A DNA stretch of 64,000 nt from Acidobacteriota bacterium (GCA_023410055.1 JAEYQK010000081.1:1-64000), one strand, 5' to 3'. Counted from the stretch's first letter, positions 17,649-26,135 are shown. Made by a program: numbers and translations. The notes: generated from the sequence alone by a model not told the origin.

Positions 17649-18797
17649 TTATTCGATGTGCTTTCTCGGAACTCGTTTGCTGATGCCGCAGAGGATCTCG
17701 TAAGGAATCGTCATCGCCAGGTTCGCGTGATCCCAGGCGGTGATTGTGCGCTTTTCGGTAGCGCCGATCAGCGTCACTTCGTCCCCGATGCGTACGCCCG
17801 GGATACCGGTAACGTCAACCAGCGTCAGGTCCATTGAGATGTTCCCAACGATGGCGGCGTAATCGTTGCGCACAATGACCCGTCCTCGCGACGAAAGCTG
17901 GCGGCTTAGTCCGTCGGCATAGCCGACCGGAAGCATGGCGATCAGAGACGGTGCGGTGGTGACGTACGCGCCATTGTAGCCGAGTGGCTGACTCGCAGCG
18001 ACCTCGCGCATGTCGACGATACGCGTCTTCCATGAAAGCACTGGCTTAACCGGCAATTCCATCGACGCATCGGGACTGCCGGTGATCACGGACGTGAATG
18101 GCAGATAGTAGCCGTAAAGCGAGATGCCGGGGCGCACCATATTCATCCAAGCGCTGTCGCGTGACACGATACCGGAGCTGTTAGCGATGTGATAGTAGAC
18201 GGGACTGATGCCGCTGCTGCGGATTGTCGTCATCGCGTCCTTGAACTTCACCAACTGATTCTCGATATTCGGCCCGTCGTAGATCTCCGCGGAAGCAAAA
18301 TGGCTGAACGCGCCTTCGACGATGAGATGCTCGGCCGACTGGATGGCTTCGAGGAACGCCGACAGATTCTTCAGATCCATGCCGACACGGTTCATGCCCG
18401 TGTTCAGCTTCAGATGAATAGGGACACTCTCGAGGACGTGGCGATTGAGTCGCGCAGCCGCGTCTTCAAGCAATTCGACGTGCCACCACTCCCACACGGC
18501 CGGCGTCAGATCGTGAACTATGACTGCTTCTTCGTCGCCACGAGTAAATCCTGAGAGGAGAAGGATGCGTCCGCGGATGCCGCCTTCGCGAAGCTGAATG
18601 CCCTCGTCCACGGATGACACTGCGAACCAGGTGGCGCCTTCGGCCTCAAGCGCCTGCGCGCATTGCACAGCGCCGTGTCCATAGGCGTCGGCCTTCATGA
18701 CGGCGCAGACCGTCGAGTTCGGCGCAACATACTGCTGTATCGTCTTGTAATTGTGGCGGAGTGCCGATAGCGACACTTCAGCCCAGGTCGGTCTCAT
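17649..18797 (-). CDS. alr: Alanine racemase
   Basis: A 382-residue PLP-dependent alanine racemase that supplies D-alanine for peptidoglycan. The PLP lysine is Lys35 in CAVMKADAYGHGAV, and the barrel has HLKLNTGMNRVGM, the FSHFASAE strand and VRPGISLYGYYL. The second catalytic base, Tyr, lies in PLGYNGAYVT, followed by MLPVGYADGLSR. The C-terminal beta domain has VGNISMDLTLVDVT. Length is normal. The start MRPTWAEVSLSALRHN is the standard Alr beginning. It is upstream of an alpha/beta hydrolase in the same transcript. The D-Ala-D-Ala ligase gene is in the same window (46570-47757) but unlinked to it. Confidence 0.95.
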   Translation of the reverse strand: MRPTWAEVSLSALRHNYKTIQQYVAPNSTVCAVMKADAYGHGAVQCAQALEAEGATWFAVSSVDEGIQLREGGIRGRILLLSGFTRGDEEAVIVHDLTPAVWEWWHVELLEDAAARLNRHVLESVPIHLKLNTGMNRVGMDLKNLSAFLEAIQSAEHLIVEGAFSHFASAEIYDGPNIENQLVKFKDAMTTIRSSGISPVYYHIANSSGIVSRDSAWMNMVRPGISLYGYYLPFTSVITGSPDASMELPVKPVLSWKTRIVDMREVAASQPLGYNGAYVTTAPSLIAMLPVGYADGLSRQLSSRGRVIVRNDYAAIVGNISMDLTLVDVTGIPGVRIGDEVTLIGATEKRTITAWDHANLAMTIPYEILCGISKRVPRKHIE

Positions 18798-18886
18798 ATA
18801 CTTCTACTTCTTTTCTGAACCTAAGCTGATTATAGACAGGTAAGCTGCTAAAACCGCTCAGTTTTGACACGAGATTTCTGATTTTT

Positions 18887-18935
18887 GATTTCTGATTTCC
18901 GATTCGAAACAACTGAGATTCGGAAATCAGAAATC
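18887..18935. repeat. AT-rich inverted repeat between alr and fabD
   Basis: A perfect 15-base inverted repeat, GATTTCTGATTTCCG at 18887-18901 and its complement at 18921-18935, with a 19-base loop. A partial direct copy of the left arm (GATTTCTGATTTTTGATTTC) begins at 18873. It ends 17 bases downstream of the fabD stop codon on the transcribed strand, so it may form a hairpin that stabilises or ends the fabD message. The repetition of the GATTTCTGATTT unit also suggests expansion by slippage. Confidence 0.6.
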
Positions 18936-18952
18936 GTCATTCAGAAATACGC

Positions 18953-19915
18953 CTATTCGGCACTGGCCTTCTGTTCGAAATTCGCGATTACCTTCTGGAG
19001 GGACTCTTCGTTCTCTACGTTGAGGCAGAGCTTGCTGCGATCGATCTGGCGCATGAGACCGCAGAGCACCTTGCCCGGACCGACTTCAACAAAAGTCTCG
19101 ACACCCTTCGCGATAAGTGCGCGCATGGAAGTTTCCCATTGCACCGCGCCCGTTACCTGCTTGATCAGCGCTTCGCGAGCGGCATCACCGCTCGTCTTCA
19201 GTTCGCAGTCGACGTTGGCAACAACCGGATAATCCGGATCGTTGAACTTCAACGCGCGGAGATCGACTTCAAGACGGTCCTGCGCGGTCTTCATCAGCGC
19301 GCAATGGAAGGGTGCGCTTACGGGAAGCATCACGGCGCGCTTCGCGCCCTTGGCCGTAGCCATTTCGGCTGCGCGTTGCACGGCACCGGTCGAACCGGAG
19401 ATGACGATCTGTCCGGGCGAGTTGATGTTTGCCGGTTCGCAGACTTCGCCCTGCGCAGCTTCGTTGCAGATCTGCTTCAGCGGCTCAAGTTCCATGCCGA
19501 GGATTGCGGCCATCGCACCTTGGCCTACGGGAACAGCTTCCTGCATGTAGCGTCCGCGGTTGCGAACCGTGCGAACGGCATCCGCAAACTCGAGCGTCCC
19601 TGCGGCAACATGAGCGGAGTATTCGCCGAGACTGTGGCCGGCGGCGAACTCGGCGGATACGCCGACTTCGGCAAGTACGCGCGCGGCCGCGATCGAAACC
19701 GTCAGGATAGCGGGTTGCGTGTTCTGCGTCAGCTTGAGCTGATCTTCGGGACCTTCGAAACAGAGTTGCGACAGCTTGAATCCGAGAGCTTCGTCGGCTT
19801 CATCGAAGGTGTGCTGGGCGACGGGGTACATCGCAGCCAGTTCCTTGCCCATTCCGACTGTTTGAGATCCCTGGCCCGGAAATAGGAATGCCACCACAGA
19901 ACGTTTTGCTTCCAT
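18953..19915 (-). CDS. fabD: Malonyl-CoA:ACP transacylase FabD
   Basis: A 320-residue cytoplasmic enzyme that transfers malonyl groups from CoA to acyl carrier protein for fatty-acid synthesis. It shows FLFPGQGSQTVGMG (residues 10-23), the nucleophile Ser95 in AAGHSLGEYSA, the catalytic His in PVSAPFHCALM, and FVEVGPGKVLCGL near the end. The start is ATG 19915, giving MEAKRSVVAFLF, because AAGGAGA lies 5 bases upstream; an in-frame codon at 19963 is upstream of that site. It follows plsX after about 105 bases, a gap that holds two palindromes, in the conserved yceD-rpmF-plsX-fab order. Confidence 0.95.
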   Translation of the reverse strand: MEAKRSVVAFLFPGQGSQTVGMGKELAAMYPVAQHTFDEADEALGFKLSQLCFEGPEDQLKLTQNTQPAILTVSIAAARVLAEVGVSAEFAAGHSLGEYSAHVAAGTLEFADAVRTVRNRGRYMQEAVPVGQGAMAAILGMELEPLKQICNEAAQGEVCEPANINSPGQIVISGSTGAVQRAAEMATAKGAKRAVMLPVSAPFHCALMKTAQDRLEVDLRALKFNDPDYPVVANVDCELKTSGDAAREALIKQVTGAVQWETSMRALIAKGVETFVEVGPGKVLCGLMRQIDRSKLCLNVENEESLQKVIANFEQKASAE

Positions 19916-19962
19916 GCAGATCTCCTTGTTTGTTTCGAACTCTCTCTTTGCGTGAGTTCCCA

Positions 19963-20003
19963 CGTGGACGAGACGTCCACGCCACAGCCGCCGAGATGGC
20001 GGC
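19963..20003. repeat. Palindromic repeat pair between plsX and fabD
   Basis: Two palindromes: CGTGGACGAGACGTCCACG at 19963-19981 and GCCGCC-GAGAT-GGCGGC at 19987-20003. Both have short loops containing GAGA, and both would form hairpins in the leftward plsX-fabD message. They fit the general pattern of short hairpins scattered through this genome's intergenic DNA. Confidence 0.65.
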
Positions 20004-20021
20004 GCTACGAACAGTCCTCAA

Positions 20022-21056
20022 CTAGGACTGAGCTACAGCGGATCTTGCATTGTGCGCCGCCGCGATCTCGTTGGCGATCGATTCGTTGACGCCGCCACGA
20101 ACCATCTCGGCTGCGACCCGAACCGCGTTCTTGACCGCGTTGGCGTTTGAGGACCCGTGGCCCACGATCACAACGCCTTTAACTCCGAGCAGCGGAGCTC
20201 CGCCGTACTCGGTGTAATCCATGCGTTTCTTGAACTCTTTAAATGCCTGGCGCGAAAGCAAGTAGCCAACCTGACGGGTTAGCGTGGCTTTCAGCGAATC
20301 TTTCAGTAGCGTTCCAACCGCGAGCACAAGGCCTTCGGAGACTTTCAATGCGACGTTGCCGATGAAGCCGTCGGCGACAATCACTTCGACTTTGCCGTTG
20401 TAGAGGTCGCGCCCCTCAACATTCCCGACGAACTGAATTGGCAGTGCTCGGAGCAAAGGTGCCGCTTCCTTTGTCAGTTGATTGCCATGACTTTCCTCTT
20501 CTCCGATGGACAGAAGTCCGACGCGGGGCTTGCGGTGGTTGAAGATTGTCCGGTAATAGACTTCACCCATCACGGCAAACTGCTCAAGGTTGTGCGGCTT
20601 GCAGTCGACGTTGGCGCCAACATCGAGCATCACGGAAACCGAGCCTGACGATGTCGGGAATGGTCCGGCGAGCGCGGGACGATCGACGCCGGGCAGCGCG
20701 CCCAGCACCATCTTCGCGGTGGCCATGACGGCACCCGTGTTACCGGCGCTTACGAATCCGGTTGCGCGTCCCTCGCGAACAAGACGCAGTCCCACGCGGA
20801 TCGACGAATCCTTCTTTGTTCTGACGGCTTGCGCAACACCCTGCTCGTCCATTCCGATCACTTCACTCGCATGGACGATGCTGATCGGCAAATTCTGGGC
20901 GCCTGGATGCTGAGCCAGTTCCGCGCGCAATAGATTCTCAGACCCAACCAGAATGACGTTAACGTCATAGTGGCGTGTAGCAAGAATAGCCCCCTCGACT
21001 TCGGGCTTGGGAGCGCGGTCGGTACCCATCGCGTCAACGGCGATAACTATTGGCAT
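20022..21056 (-). CDS. plsX: Phosphate acyltransferase PlsX
   Basis: A 344-residue peripheral membrane enzyme converting acyl-ACP to acyl-phosphate, the first step of phospholipid synthesis by the PlsX/PlsY route. The start MPIVIAVDAMGTDRAPKPEV contains the invariant DAMG. Other family blocks are FVSAGNTGAVMATA, SVMLDVGANVDCKP, GLLSIGEEESHGN, VIVADGFIGNVALK and YGGAPLLGVKG. Length is normal. It lies 70 bases downstream of rpmF and upstream of fabD, the order found in many bacteria, tying membrane lipid initiation to fatty-acid synthesis. Confidence 0.96.
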   Translation of the reverse strand: MPIVIAVDAMGTDRAPKPEVEGAILATRHYDVNVILVGSENLLRAELAQHPGAQNLPISIVHASEVIGMDEQGVAQAVRTKKDSSIRVGLRLVREGRATGFVSAGNTGAVMATAKMVLGALPGVDRPALAGPFPTSSGSVSVMLDVGANVDCKPHNLEQFAVMGEVYYRTIFNHRKPRVGLLSIGEEESHGNQLTKEAAPLLRALPIQFVGNVEGRDLYNGKVEVIVADGFIGNVALKVSEGLVLAVGTLLKDSLKATLTRQVGYLLSRQAFKEFKKRMDYTEYGGAPLLGVKGVVIVGHGSSNANAVKNAVRVAAEMVRGGVNESIANEIAAAHNARSAVAQS

Positions 21057-21126
21057 CTTTGATTCTGCTCAAACGTACAGAACGCGCGGCATCCGCGCGT
21101 TCAATACAAATTGGCCCAGAAACCCC

Positions 21127-21312
21127 TTACTTGGCTTCTTTCACTTCGAGGACTTCGCGGCCTTTATAGTAACCGCACTTGGGGCAGGCACGATGCGGCA
21201 TCTTGCGCTCGTGGCAGTTGGGGCACTCGGACAAAGACTGTGCCGAGAGGTGGTCGTGTGCGCGACGGGTGGAGGTGCGCCGCTGTGAGTGTCGCCGTTT
21301 CGGATTTGCCAT
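21127..21312 (-). CDS. rpmF: 50S ribosomal protein L32
   Basis: A 61-residue L32 starting MANPKRRHSQRRTSTRRAHD, the classic basic N-terminus, followed by a zinc-ribbon formed by C30, C33, C43 and C46. The start at 21312 is preferred to an upstream in-frame codon (21351) because AGAGG lies 6 bases before it and the MANPKRR start is universal. It is located 48 bases downstream of the DUF177 gene, as in most bacteria. Confidence 0.96.
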   Translation of the reverse strand: MANPKRRHSQRRTSTRRAHDHLSAQSLSECPNCHERKMPHRACPKCGYYKGREVLEVKEAK

Positions 21313-21360
21313 TGAAAACCTCTTACGTCTGGCCGCGTTCAGCGCAGCCAATGAGAATTC

Positions 21361-21900
21361 TTAAAGCTTGATACTCTTCAACGCGTCCCAGCGCGGATCC
21401 TTCGGAACCACTTGGCAGGAACACGTTTCATAGTTCAAATTCTTGCCGCAGTGCGGGCACAAGCCCTTGCAATCTTCGCGGCAGACCGTCTTGATGGGGA
21501 CGGCCAACAACACCTGCTCGCGCAGGAAATCTTCCAACAACAACCCGCCGCCCGTGTAGTACCCAATATCGGCTTCGGCCTGGGTCACCGAGATCTCGTC
21601 TCGTCCGGAGTCAACCCCTTCGGGACGGTACAGCAGATCGAAATCCCGAGACACTTCGTGACCGACCGGTTCGAGACATCGGGCACAGCTTACTTCCAGC
21701 CTGATAGAAAACTTTCCTAGCAGCCTGATGTCGGAAATCTTCTGTCCTCGTCCCTGATGCTCTTCCAGCAATTCTGCGCGACCCTTTGCCTGCAGATTGC
21801 TTTGCTGGCGAATGTCGGGGCCGAAATCGATCACCCCGGTCTGGAACTCGGAATCGAACTCTACCGGATGCAGTTCCAGTTCATGTATATCGATGAACAT
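21361..21900 (-). CDS. DUF177 (YceD-type) protein
   Basis: A 179-residue YceD/DUF177 protein. This family is nearly always encoded just upstream of rpmF and in plants and bacteria is linked to 23S rRNA metabolism. The sequence has the conserved SCARCLEPVGHEVSRDFDLLY in the centre and DFLREQVLLAVPIKTVC towards the end. It finishes with a Cys-rich CREDCKGLCPHCGKNLN that could bind zinc. ATG 21900 gives MFIDIHELELHPVEF; a GTG at 21930 would add ten residues and cannot be excluded. The gap to rpmF is 48 bases. Confidence 0.88.
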   Translation of the reverse strand: MFIDIHELELHPVEFDSEFQTGVIDFGPDIRQQSNLQAKGRAELLEEHQGRGQKISDIRLLGKFSIRLEVSCARCLEPVGHEVSRDFDLLYRPEGVDSGRDEISVTQAEADIGYYTGGGLLLEDFLREQVLLAVPIKTVCREDCKGLCPHCGKNLNYETCSCQVVPKDPRWDALKSIKL

Positions 21901-22118
21901 CTTGAAAGCCACTCGCCCCTGCACGCGCACTCAACCCATCGGAAACGCACGGGATAGTGCTGCGTCACACGCAGAAAGGCCACCCAGACGGGAACTTCCT
22001 CGACAGGGTAAAAAACAAGAATACGGGCTAAGGCGTTGGTATGTCAATAAAAGCGGGCGATTAGGGCCATCCGTACGACAGCGCCCCCATCCCCTCCAGT
22101 CAATGATCTGTTGCGCCC

Positions 22119-22625
22119 TTACGCAAACACTGCGAACGCCGCCGGATACATGACCTCCCCGCTCAATTGCGTCAGAGAACCTGGAACGAGTTCCATCCCC
22201 ATGAACGCCTCGCCTGCGTAGGGACTCTGCAGATGCTTGACGACATCGTGCGAGAAACCGTTTTCGGCGTAGAAGTTGGGATTACCGACGACGATGGTGG
22301 CGGATTCGTCGAGGCGGCGGCAGGCACGAATGCCATGACGGACGAGCGCCGAACCGATTCCGTGCCGCTGCACTTGAGGATCTACGCACATTGGTCCCAG
22401 GGAGGCGACAGGAACTTCTCCCTTGTTGGTCTGAACTCTGGCGCGACTGAAGAGGATGTGTCCGAGGATATGGTCGTAGGCGTCTACCGCGACCAGGGAA
22501 GCAAGCACCAGTTTTTCGGCCCGTAATCGATCGATCAGTTCTGATTCCAGGTCCCCACCGAATGCTCGACGGTTCAACTCAGCTATTACTGCGTGATCGG
22601 CCCCACTCTCATTCCTGATGAGCAT
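22119..22625 (-). CDS. GNAT-family N-acetyltransferase
   Basis: A 168-residue YhbS-like GCN5-related acetyltransferase. It starts MLIRNESGADHAVIAELNRRAF, and the acetyl-CoA pyrophosphate loop is VQRHGIGSALVRHGI preceded by SLGPMCVDP. The terminal part has GNPNFYAENGFSH. The frame is open for another 55 codons upstream, but that stretch runs through palindromic repeat DNA (22747-22762) and does not read like protein, so I take ATG 22625. No clear ribosome-binding site is visible. Substrate unknown. Confidence 0.85.
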   Translation of the reverse strand: MLIRNESGADHAVIAELNRRAFGGDLESELIDRLRAEKLVLASLVAVDAYDHILGHILFSRARVQTNKGEVPVASLGPMCVDPQVQRHGIGSALVRHGIRACRRLDESATIVVGNPNFYAENGFSHDVVKHLQSPYAGEAFMGMELVPGSLTQLSGEVMYPAAFAVFA

Positions 22626-22746
22626 GAGGCCATGGTAGCCGGAGCGAGTGTCGGACGGCAACCACCGCCCGTACATGCCCTTGACTTTCGTAACCGCAGG
22701 AAATCGAGCCATCGGGCCATCGAGCGATTTAAGAGGTTTCGTAGCA

Positions 22747-22826
22747 CCGGACTCCAGTCCGGCACTGGCCAACCTGAAGATCGGCACCACGTGTGGTGAT
22801 GATGCGGCACCGCTTAAAGCGGTGCC
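22747..22826. repeat. Cluster of palindromic repeats upstream of the GNAT gene
   Basis: Three palindromes in 80 bases: CCGGACTCCAGTCCGG (22747-22762, same core as 5731-5748), CACCACGTGTGGTG (near 22785) and GGCACCGCTTAAAGCGGTGCC (22806-22826). None is followed by a U-tract. They lie in the leftward gap between the YtxH-like and GNAT genes. Confidence 0.7.
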
Positions 22827-22855
22827 CTACCCAAGAAAGCCTACCAGTGTGATTC

Positions 22856-23101
22856 TCAGACTCCAGGCGTTTCAGTGCCCGTTGGCCGTTGTGCGGTCGT
22901 TGCTTCACTGCCGCTGATGTTACGAATGGCGCCGATGCCGCGTTGGACGCGATCACGGCCCTGCTCGAAAGTGTCTTTCGCCGAATCGGCCAAGTCGCCG
23001 GCCCTTTGGGCGAGGTTCTCTCGTGTCTGCTCGCCGCTCATTGGCGCGAACAGGATACCGAGACCGATTCCTAGCCCCATACCAAACAAGAATGCCTTCA
23101 T
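22856..23101 (-). CDS. YtxH-like small membrane protein
   Basis: An 81-residue protein with a glycine-rich N-terminal membrane helix (AFLFGMGLGIGLGILFAPMSG) followed by an amphipathic helical tail (TRENLAQRAGDLADSAKDTF). This is the YtxH/DUF4145-free layout typical of small stress-related membrane proteins. AAGGAGA lies 8 bases before the ATG. The next gene, a hemerythrin, is divergent. Function unknown; related proteins are often induced by general stress. Confidence 0.75.
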   Translation of the reverse strand: MKAFLFGMGLGIGLGILFAPMSGEQTRENLAQRAGDLADSAKDTFEQGRDRVQRGIGAIRNISGSEATTAQRPTGTETPGV

Positions 23102-23330
23102 TTCAGCTGTCTCCTTCTTCTCTCGACGACCTCGGAGTGCCCCAGCGGATGCTCTGCGTGCACCGTCCGTTTGACAGATGCGAGAAAGCCGAGAAGGTTT
23201 GCCGAACCTTACTCAGGGAACACTTGTAAAGAAATCTGCAATAGGCGAAAACGGAATAATTCGCACCTAGTTCTTGGACTTTGCACGCCTGGCGGGCCGA
23301 TAATGGACACACCATGTGGGGTAGTTTCTT

Positions 23331-23885
23331 ATGTATACGGGAATTAATCTTCATTCCAGCGCACCCACTCGTAAAGAAGAATCCGCCATCAATATGTTGC
23401 TTGCCTGCCACGAGCGAATAAGGCATTTCGTTACAGTGGCCAAGAAGATCGCCGAAGCAGAAGACGTTCCAGCCGACCAGATATGCGACGCCGCGGCCGA
23501 CGTGCATCGGTACTTCACCGTTGCCTTCCCTCTCCACGAGGCCGACGAGACTCTCTCGGTCGAACCGCGACTGAACTACGAACCGGGCACCGAACTGGCT
23601 TATGCCTCACAGGAGATGCTGCGGCAGCACCGTGAGATCAACACGCTGCTGCGACAACTTATCCCGCTGTGGGACGCGCTTTGCCGAGAACCTGAAGAGT
23701 TGCCTGAGTTCTCAGCGACGCTGCGGGCGTTGTCGGTTCGGTTCGAGGCACTCTGGTTTTCGCACCTTAAGCTTGAGGAAGAGACCGTGATACCGGCCGT
23801 CGGCCGGCTGCATGCAGAAAAGCGAGCGGAGATCCTGAAAGAAATGCGGGAGCGGCGGCGCACTACGAAGGAGGACGCAGCGTAA
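23331..23885 (+). CDS. Hemerythrin-like HHE cation-binding protein
   Basis: A 184-residue four-helix hemerythrin/HHE-domain protein. Likely iron ligands are His27 (LLACHERIRHF), His69 and Glu73 (PLHEADETL), His100 (LRQHREIN), and His145 and Glu149 (FSHLKLEEE), an almost complete di-iron set. Proteins of this type bind O2 or NO or repair iron-sulfur centres. The first ATG has GGGG nine bases upstream; an alternative ATG 21 codons on (MLLACHER) would still keep the domain. It is divergent from the YtxH-like gene and has no obvious operon partner. Confidence 0.82.
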   Translation: MYTGINLHSSAPTRKEESAINMLLACHERIRHFVTVAKKIAEAEDVPADQICDAAADVHRYFTVAFPLHEADETLSVEPRLNYEPGTELAYASQEMLRQHREINTLLRQLIPLWDALCREPEELPEFSATLRALSVRFEALWFSHLKLEEETVIPAVGRLHAEKRAEILKEMRERRRTTKEDAA

Positions 23886-24060
23886 GGCGCGCAACAACAG
23901 CCCGGCAAGGTGCCTGCTGGATGAGGTTACCAGCGTCCACAACCCTACGTTAGTAGCGCATTCGCGCGGGCACTCCTAACATCGTTTTTGCCTGAAGGAC
24001 CGCCCATGCGGGAACTTCGGTTGATGGGAGCAAGGGTATTTGTCCTGACCGGAGGCCAAA

Positions 24061-25005
24061 ATGGAGTCGCCTGTCGCACGACGCCTCGCCGAAGTAAACA
24101 AGGAATGGTGGCTGCTGCTGTCGCTGCTGATCATTGCGGCGGTTCTCAACCTACTGTCCTATCAGAACCAGATGCTGCTGGGACTGTACACTTTGCCGAC
24201 GCTGTTCTCCGCCTATTTTTATGGACGCCGGCATGCGACGCTGACCGCTCTCGCGAGCGTTGCCCTGGTCGGCATTCTCTACGGACTGGGATGGCCCGCT
24301 TGGCTTGCCAAGAGTACGTGGTACGAAGTGACCGTCTGGGGTGCCACGCTGCTGGTGATCGGTTACGCAGTCGGTACGCTCTTTCGTGAACTCCATGAGA
24401 CCTATCGCGGGATCCTGCTAATCCTGGAACATCTGATCACTCGCGACATGAAGGCGCACAAGCACGCCGTTCGAGTTTCGAACTACGCTGCCGCCGTCGC
24501 AACCGAACTCGATCTGAGCAAGCAGACCATCGAGGACATCCGCAAGACGGCCTTACTGCACGATCTCTCGAAACTCGGCATCAGTCACGAGATCATGCGC
24601 AAGACGGCGCAGATCATGGCGCAAACCGAGCGCAATCACATCAAGCGCGACGACCCGAATGTGGGTACTCTGGCAGTGCTCAAGCGGGTTGTACCGATCC
24701 TCATGGCAGGCGGAAAGGGTTCTGGACCTGAATTTGCCGAACGCCACCTGGCGGCAGAGATCATCGCTGTTGCCGACGAGTACGAAATGCTAACCAGTGA
24801 TCGTGACTCGCGAAACCCACTATCACCGACGGCCGCCCGAAAGATCATCGCACGCAATGGCGGAATCAAGTTTGACGTGAAGGTGGTCGATGCTTTTCTC
24901 GAGGCGCTGGACAAGGGCGCTGTCGAAGTGGCGACGGAAGTAACTGATGCAGAACCGATACCTCCGATTCCAGCTTCCTACACCTTCGCCCGTCACGCGA
25001 TGTGA
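24061..25005 (+). CDS. Membrane-anchored protein with degenerate HD domain
   Basis: A 314-residue protein with about four N-terminal membrane helices (roughly residues 17-105, including LLLSLLIIAAVLNLL and ATLLVIGYAVGTLF) and a cytoplasmic HD domain. The HD core is present in HKHAVRVSNYAAAV and LLHDLSKLGIS. However, the HD-GYP signature HHExxDGxGYP is missing: the corresponding stretch reads VVPILMAGGKGSG, and the expected His after IKR is Asp (IKRDD). The later IIAVADEYEMLTSDR is kept. Family members hydrolyse cyclic di-GMP or other nucleotides; this one may be altered or inactive. GGAGG lies 5 bases before ATG 24061. A possible c-di-AMP-type riboswitch follows immediately downstream. Confidence 0.75.
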   Translation: MESPVARRLAEVNKEWWLLLSLLIIAAVLNLLSYQNQMLLGLYTLPTLFSAYFYGRRHATLTALASVALVGILYGLGWPAWLAKSTWYEVTVWGATLLVIGYAVGTLFRELHETYRGILLILEHLITRDMKAHKHAVRVSNYAAAVATELDLSKQTIEDIRKTALLHDLSKLGISHEIMRKTAQIMAQTERNHIKRDDPNVGTLAVLKRVVPILMAGGKGSGPEFAERHLAAEIIAVADEYEMLTSDRDSRNPLSPTAARKIIARNGGIKFDVKVVDAFLEALDKGAVEVATEVTDAEPIPPIPASYTFARHAM

Positions 25006-25069
25006 GTTCTTTCGAGAATGCCCTGCTGTGCCCAGACGGAGCCATGCTTCTCTGGTGCTGGAAGCTCCT

Positions 25070-25288
25070 GGAATGTGCGATACACTTGGCGAAAGCGGGG
25101 GACCCTCCGTTCCTTTTCTGCCAATAGATTCGGGTTGAATTTGGCTTTTTACCGGATACAATCGGTCTGCTCGAATAGTTTGGTCGCGAACTCGAGCCGA
25201 GGGTTCTAGAGCGACGACGGATGTAAAGGTCGAACCCAGGACAGGCGAGTGGTCAGGCGCCGGCAATAGACGAGGGAAAGGCACTGGG
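25070..25288 (+). ncRNA. Candidate ydaO/yuaA-type (c-di-AMP) riboswitch
   Basis: The 289-base leader of the sugar-phosphate isomerase gene has segments resembling the ydaO aptamer in the right order. GGCGAAAGCGGGGGACCC is at about 25088-25105 (aptamer-like GCGGGGGAACC), GGGTTGAAT at 25132-25140 (like GGGGUGAAU), CGAACCC at about 25230-25236 and CAGGCGAGTGGTCAGGCG after it (like GUCAGCUAACC-GUAGGCG). GAGGGAAAGG comes just before the start codon. A short closing stem, GTGC at 25075 with GCAC at 25281, is possible. I could not fold or score it, so the class is a guess from pattern memory. Confidence 0.42.
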
Positions 25289-25294
25289 ATTCTG

Positions 25295-26131
25295 ATGGTA
25301 AGAGCAATCTCTTCTTATGTTTATGTGAAAGAACGGCTGCACCCGGGCATGCTTGATTCGCTAGTCCGGGGTGGCGCTGAGTCAATTGAGGTTTTTGCTT
25401 CCCGCAGTCACTTCGATTACACGGACCGGCAGCACGTGCGCGAGGTCGCGACATGGTTTCAGTCCAGCGGCGTCGGCTTTAACTCGATCCACTCACCGCT
25501 GTTCAGCGACGGAGACTGGGGACGCAGTGGCACTCCGCCCATCAATATCGCGGATCGCGAGAAGAAGCGGCGTATTGAATCGATGGACGAGATCAAGCGC
25601 GCGCTTGAAGTTGCCGAAGTCGTGCCGTTTCGCTACCTGATTCAGCACATTGGCTTGCCTGGAGAATACGAGGATCCAGCCAAGTTTGAAGCTGCTATGA
25701 CCTCGATCGAGCACCTGCACGCCTTTGCCCGTCCACTAGGCGTGAAACTGTTGCTGGAGAATATCCCCAACGACCTCTCGACGCCGGAGAAACTTGCTGA
25801 ACTGCTGAAGACCCTTCATATCGCTGACCTCGGCATCTGCTTCGACACGGGCCATGCACACATTATGACCAGTGTCCCCGACGCCTTCCATTTGCTGAAG
25901 GATCACATACGCTCCACGCATGTTCACGACAACAACAAGGAAAAAGACGAGCACTTGTGGCCCGGCAACGGCACGATCGACTGGAACGAAACCATCCGGC
26001 TTTTGCGTTCGGCGCCGAACGTTCCCCCAATTCTGCTAGAGATCAATGCCGGGGATGATCCCAAGATCGTGGAGAACTGCAAGAGGACTTTCGAGAAACT
26101 GGAAAAAGCTGAGCAGGCTGGCGCGGAATAG
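25295..26131 (+). CDS. TIM-barrel sugar-phosphate isomerase/epimerase
   Basis: A 278-residue protein of the xylose-isomerase-like TIM-barrel/AP-endonuclease-2 superfamily, which includes sugar isomerases, epimerases and inositol-pathway enzymes. Metal-binding candidates include Glu in GVKLLLENI, Asp/His in LGICFDTGHAHI, and His/Asp in RSTHVHDNNKEKDEHLWPG and Glu in PPILLEINAGDD. Length is normal. The start follows a weak GGGA site. Its long leader contains the riboswitch candidate. The substrate cannot be named. Directly downstream begins a decayed gene. Confidence 0.85.
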   Translation: MVRAISSYVYVKERLHPGMLDSLVRGGAESIEVFASRSHFDYTDRQHVREVATWFQSSGVGFNSIHSPLFSDGDWGRSGTPPINIADREKKRRIESMDEIKRALEVAEVVPFRYLIQHIGLPGEYEDPAKFEAAMTSIEHLHAFARPLGVKLLLENIPNDLSTPEKLAELLKTLHIADLGICFDTGHAHIMTSVPDAFHLLKDHIRSTHVHDNNKEKDEHLWPGNGTIDWNETIRLLRSAPNVPPILLEINAGDDPKIVENCKRTFEKLEKAEQAGAE

Positions 26132-26135
26132 GGCG

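Noticed and set aside
19139..19885. Open frame of 248 codons opposite fabD
   Set aside because: Complement of a well-supported gene; no domain recognised.
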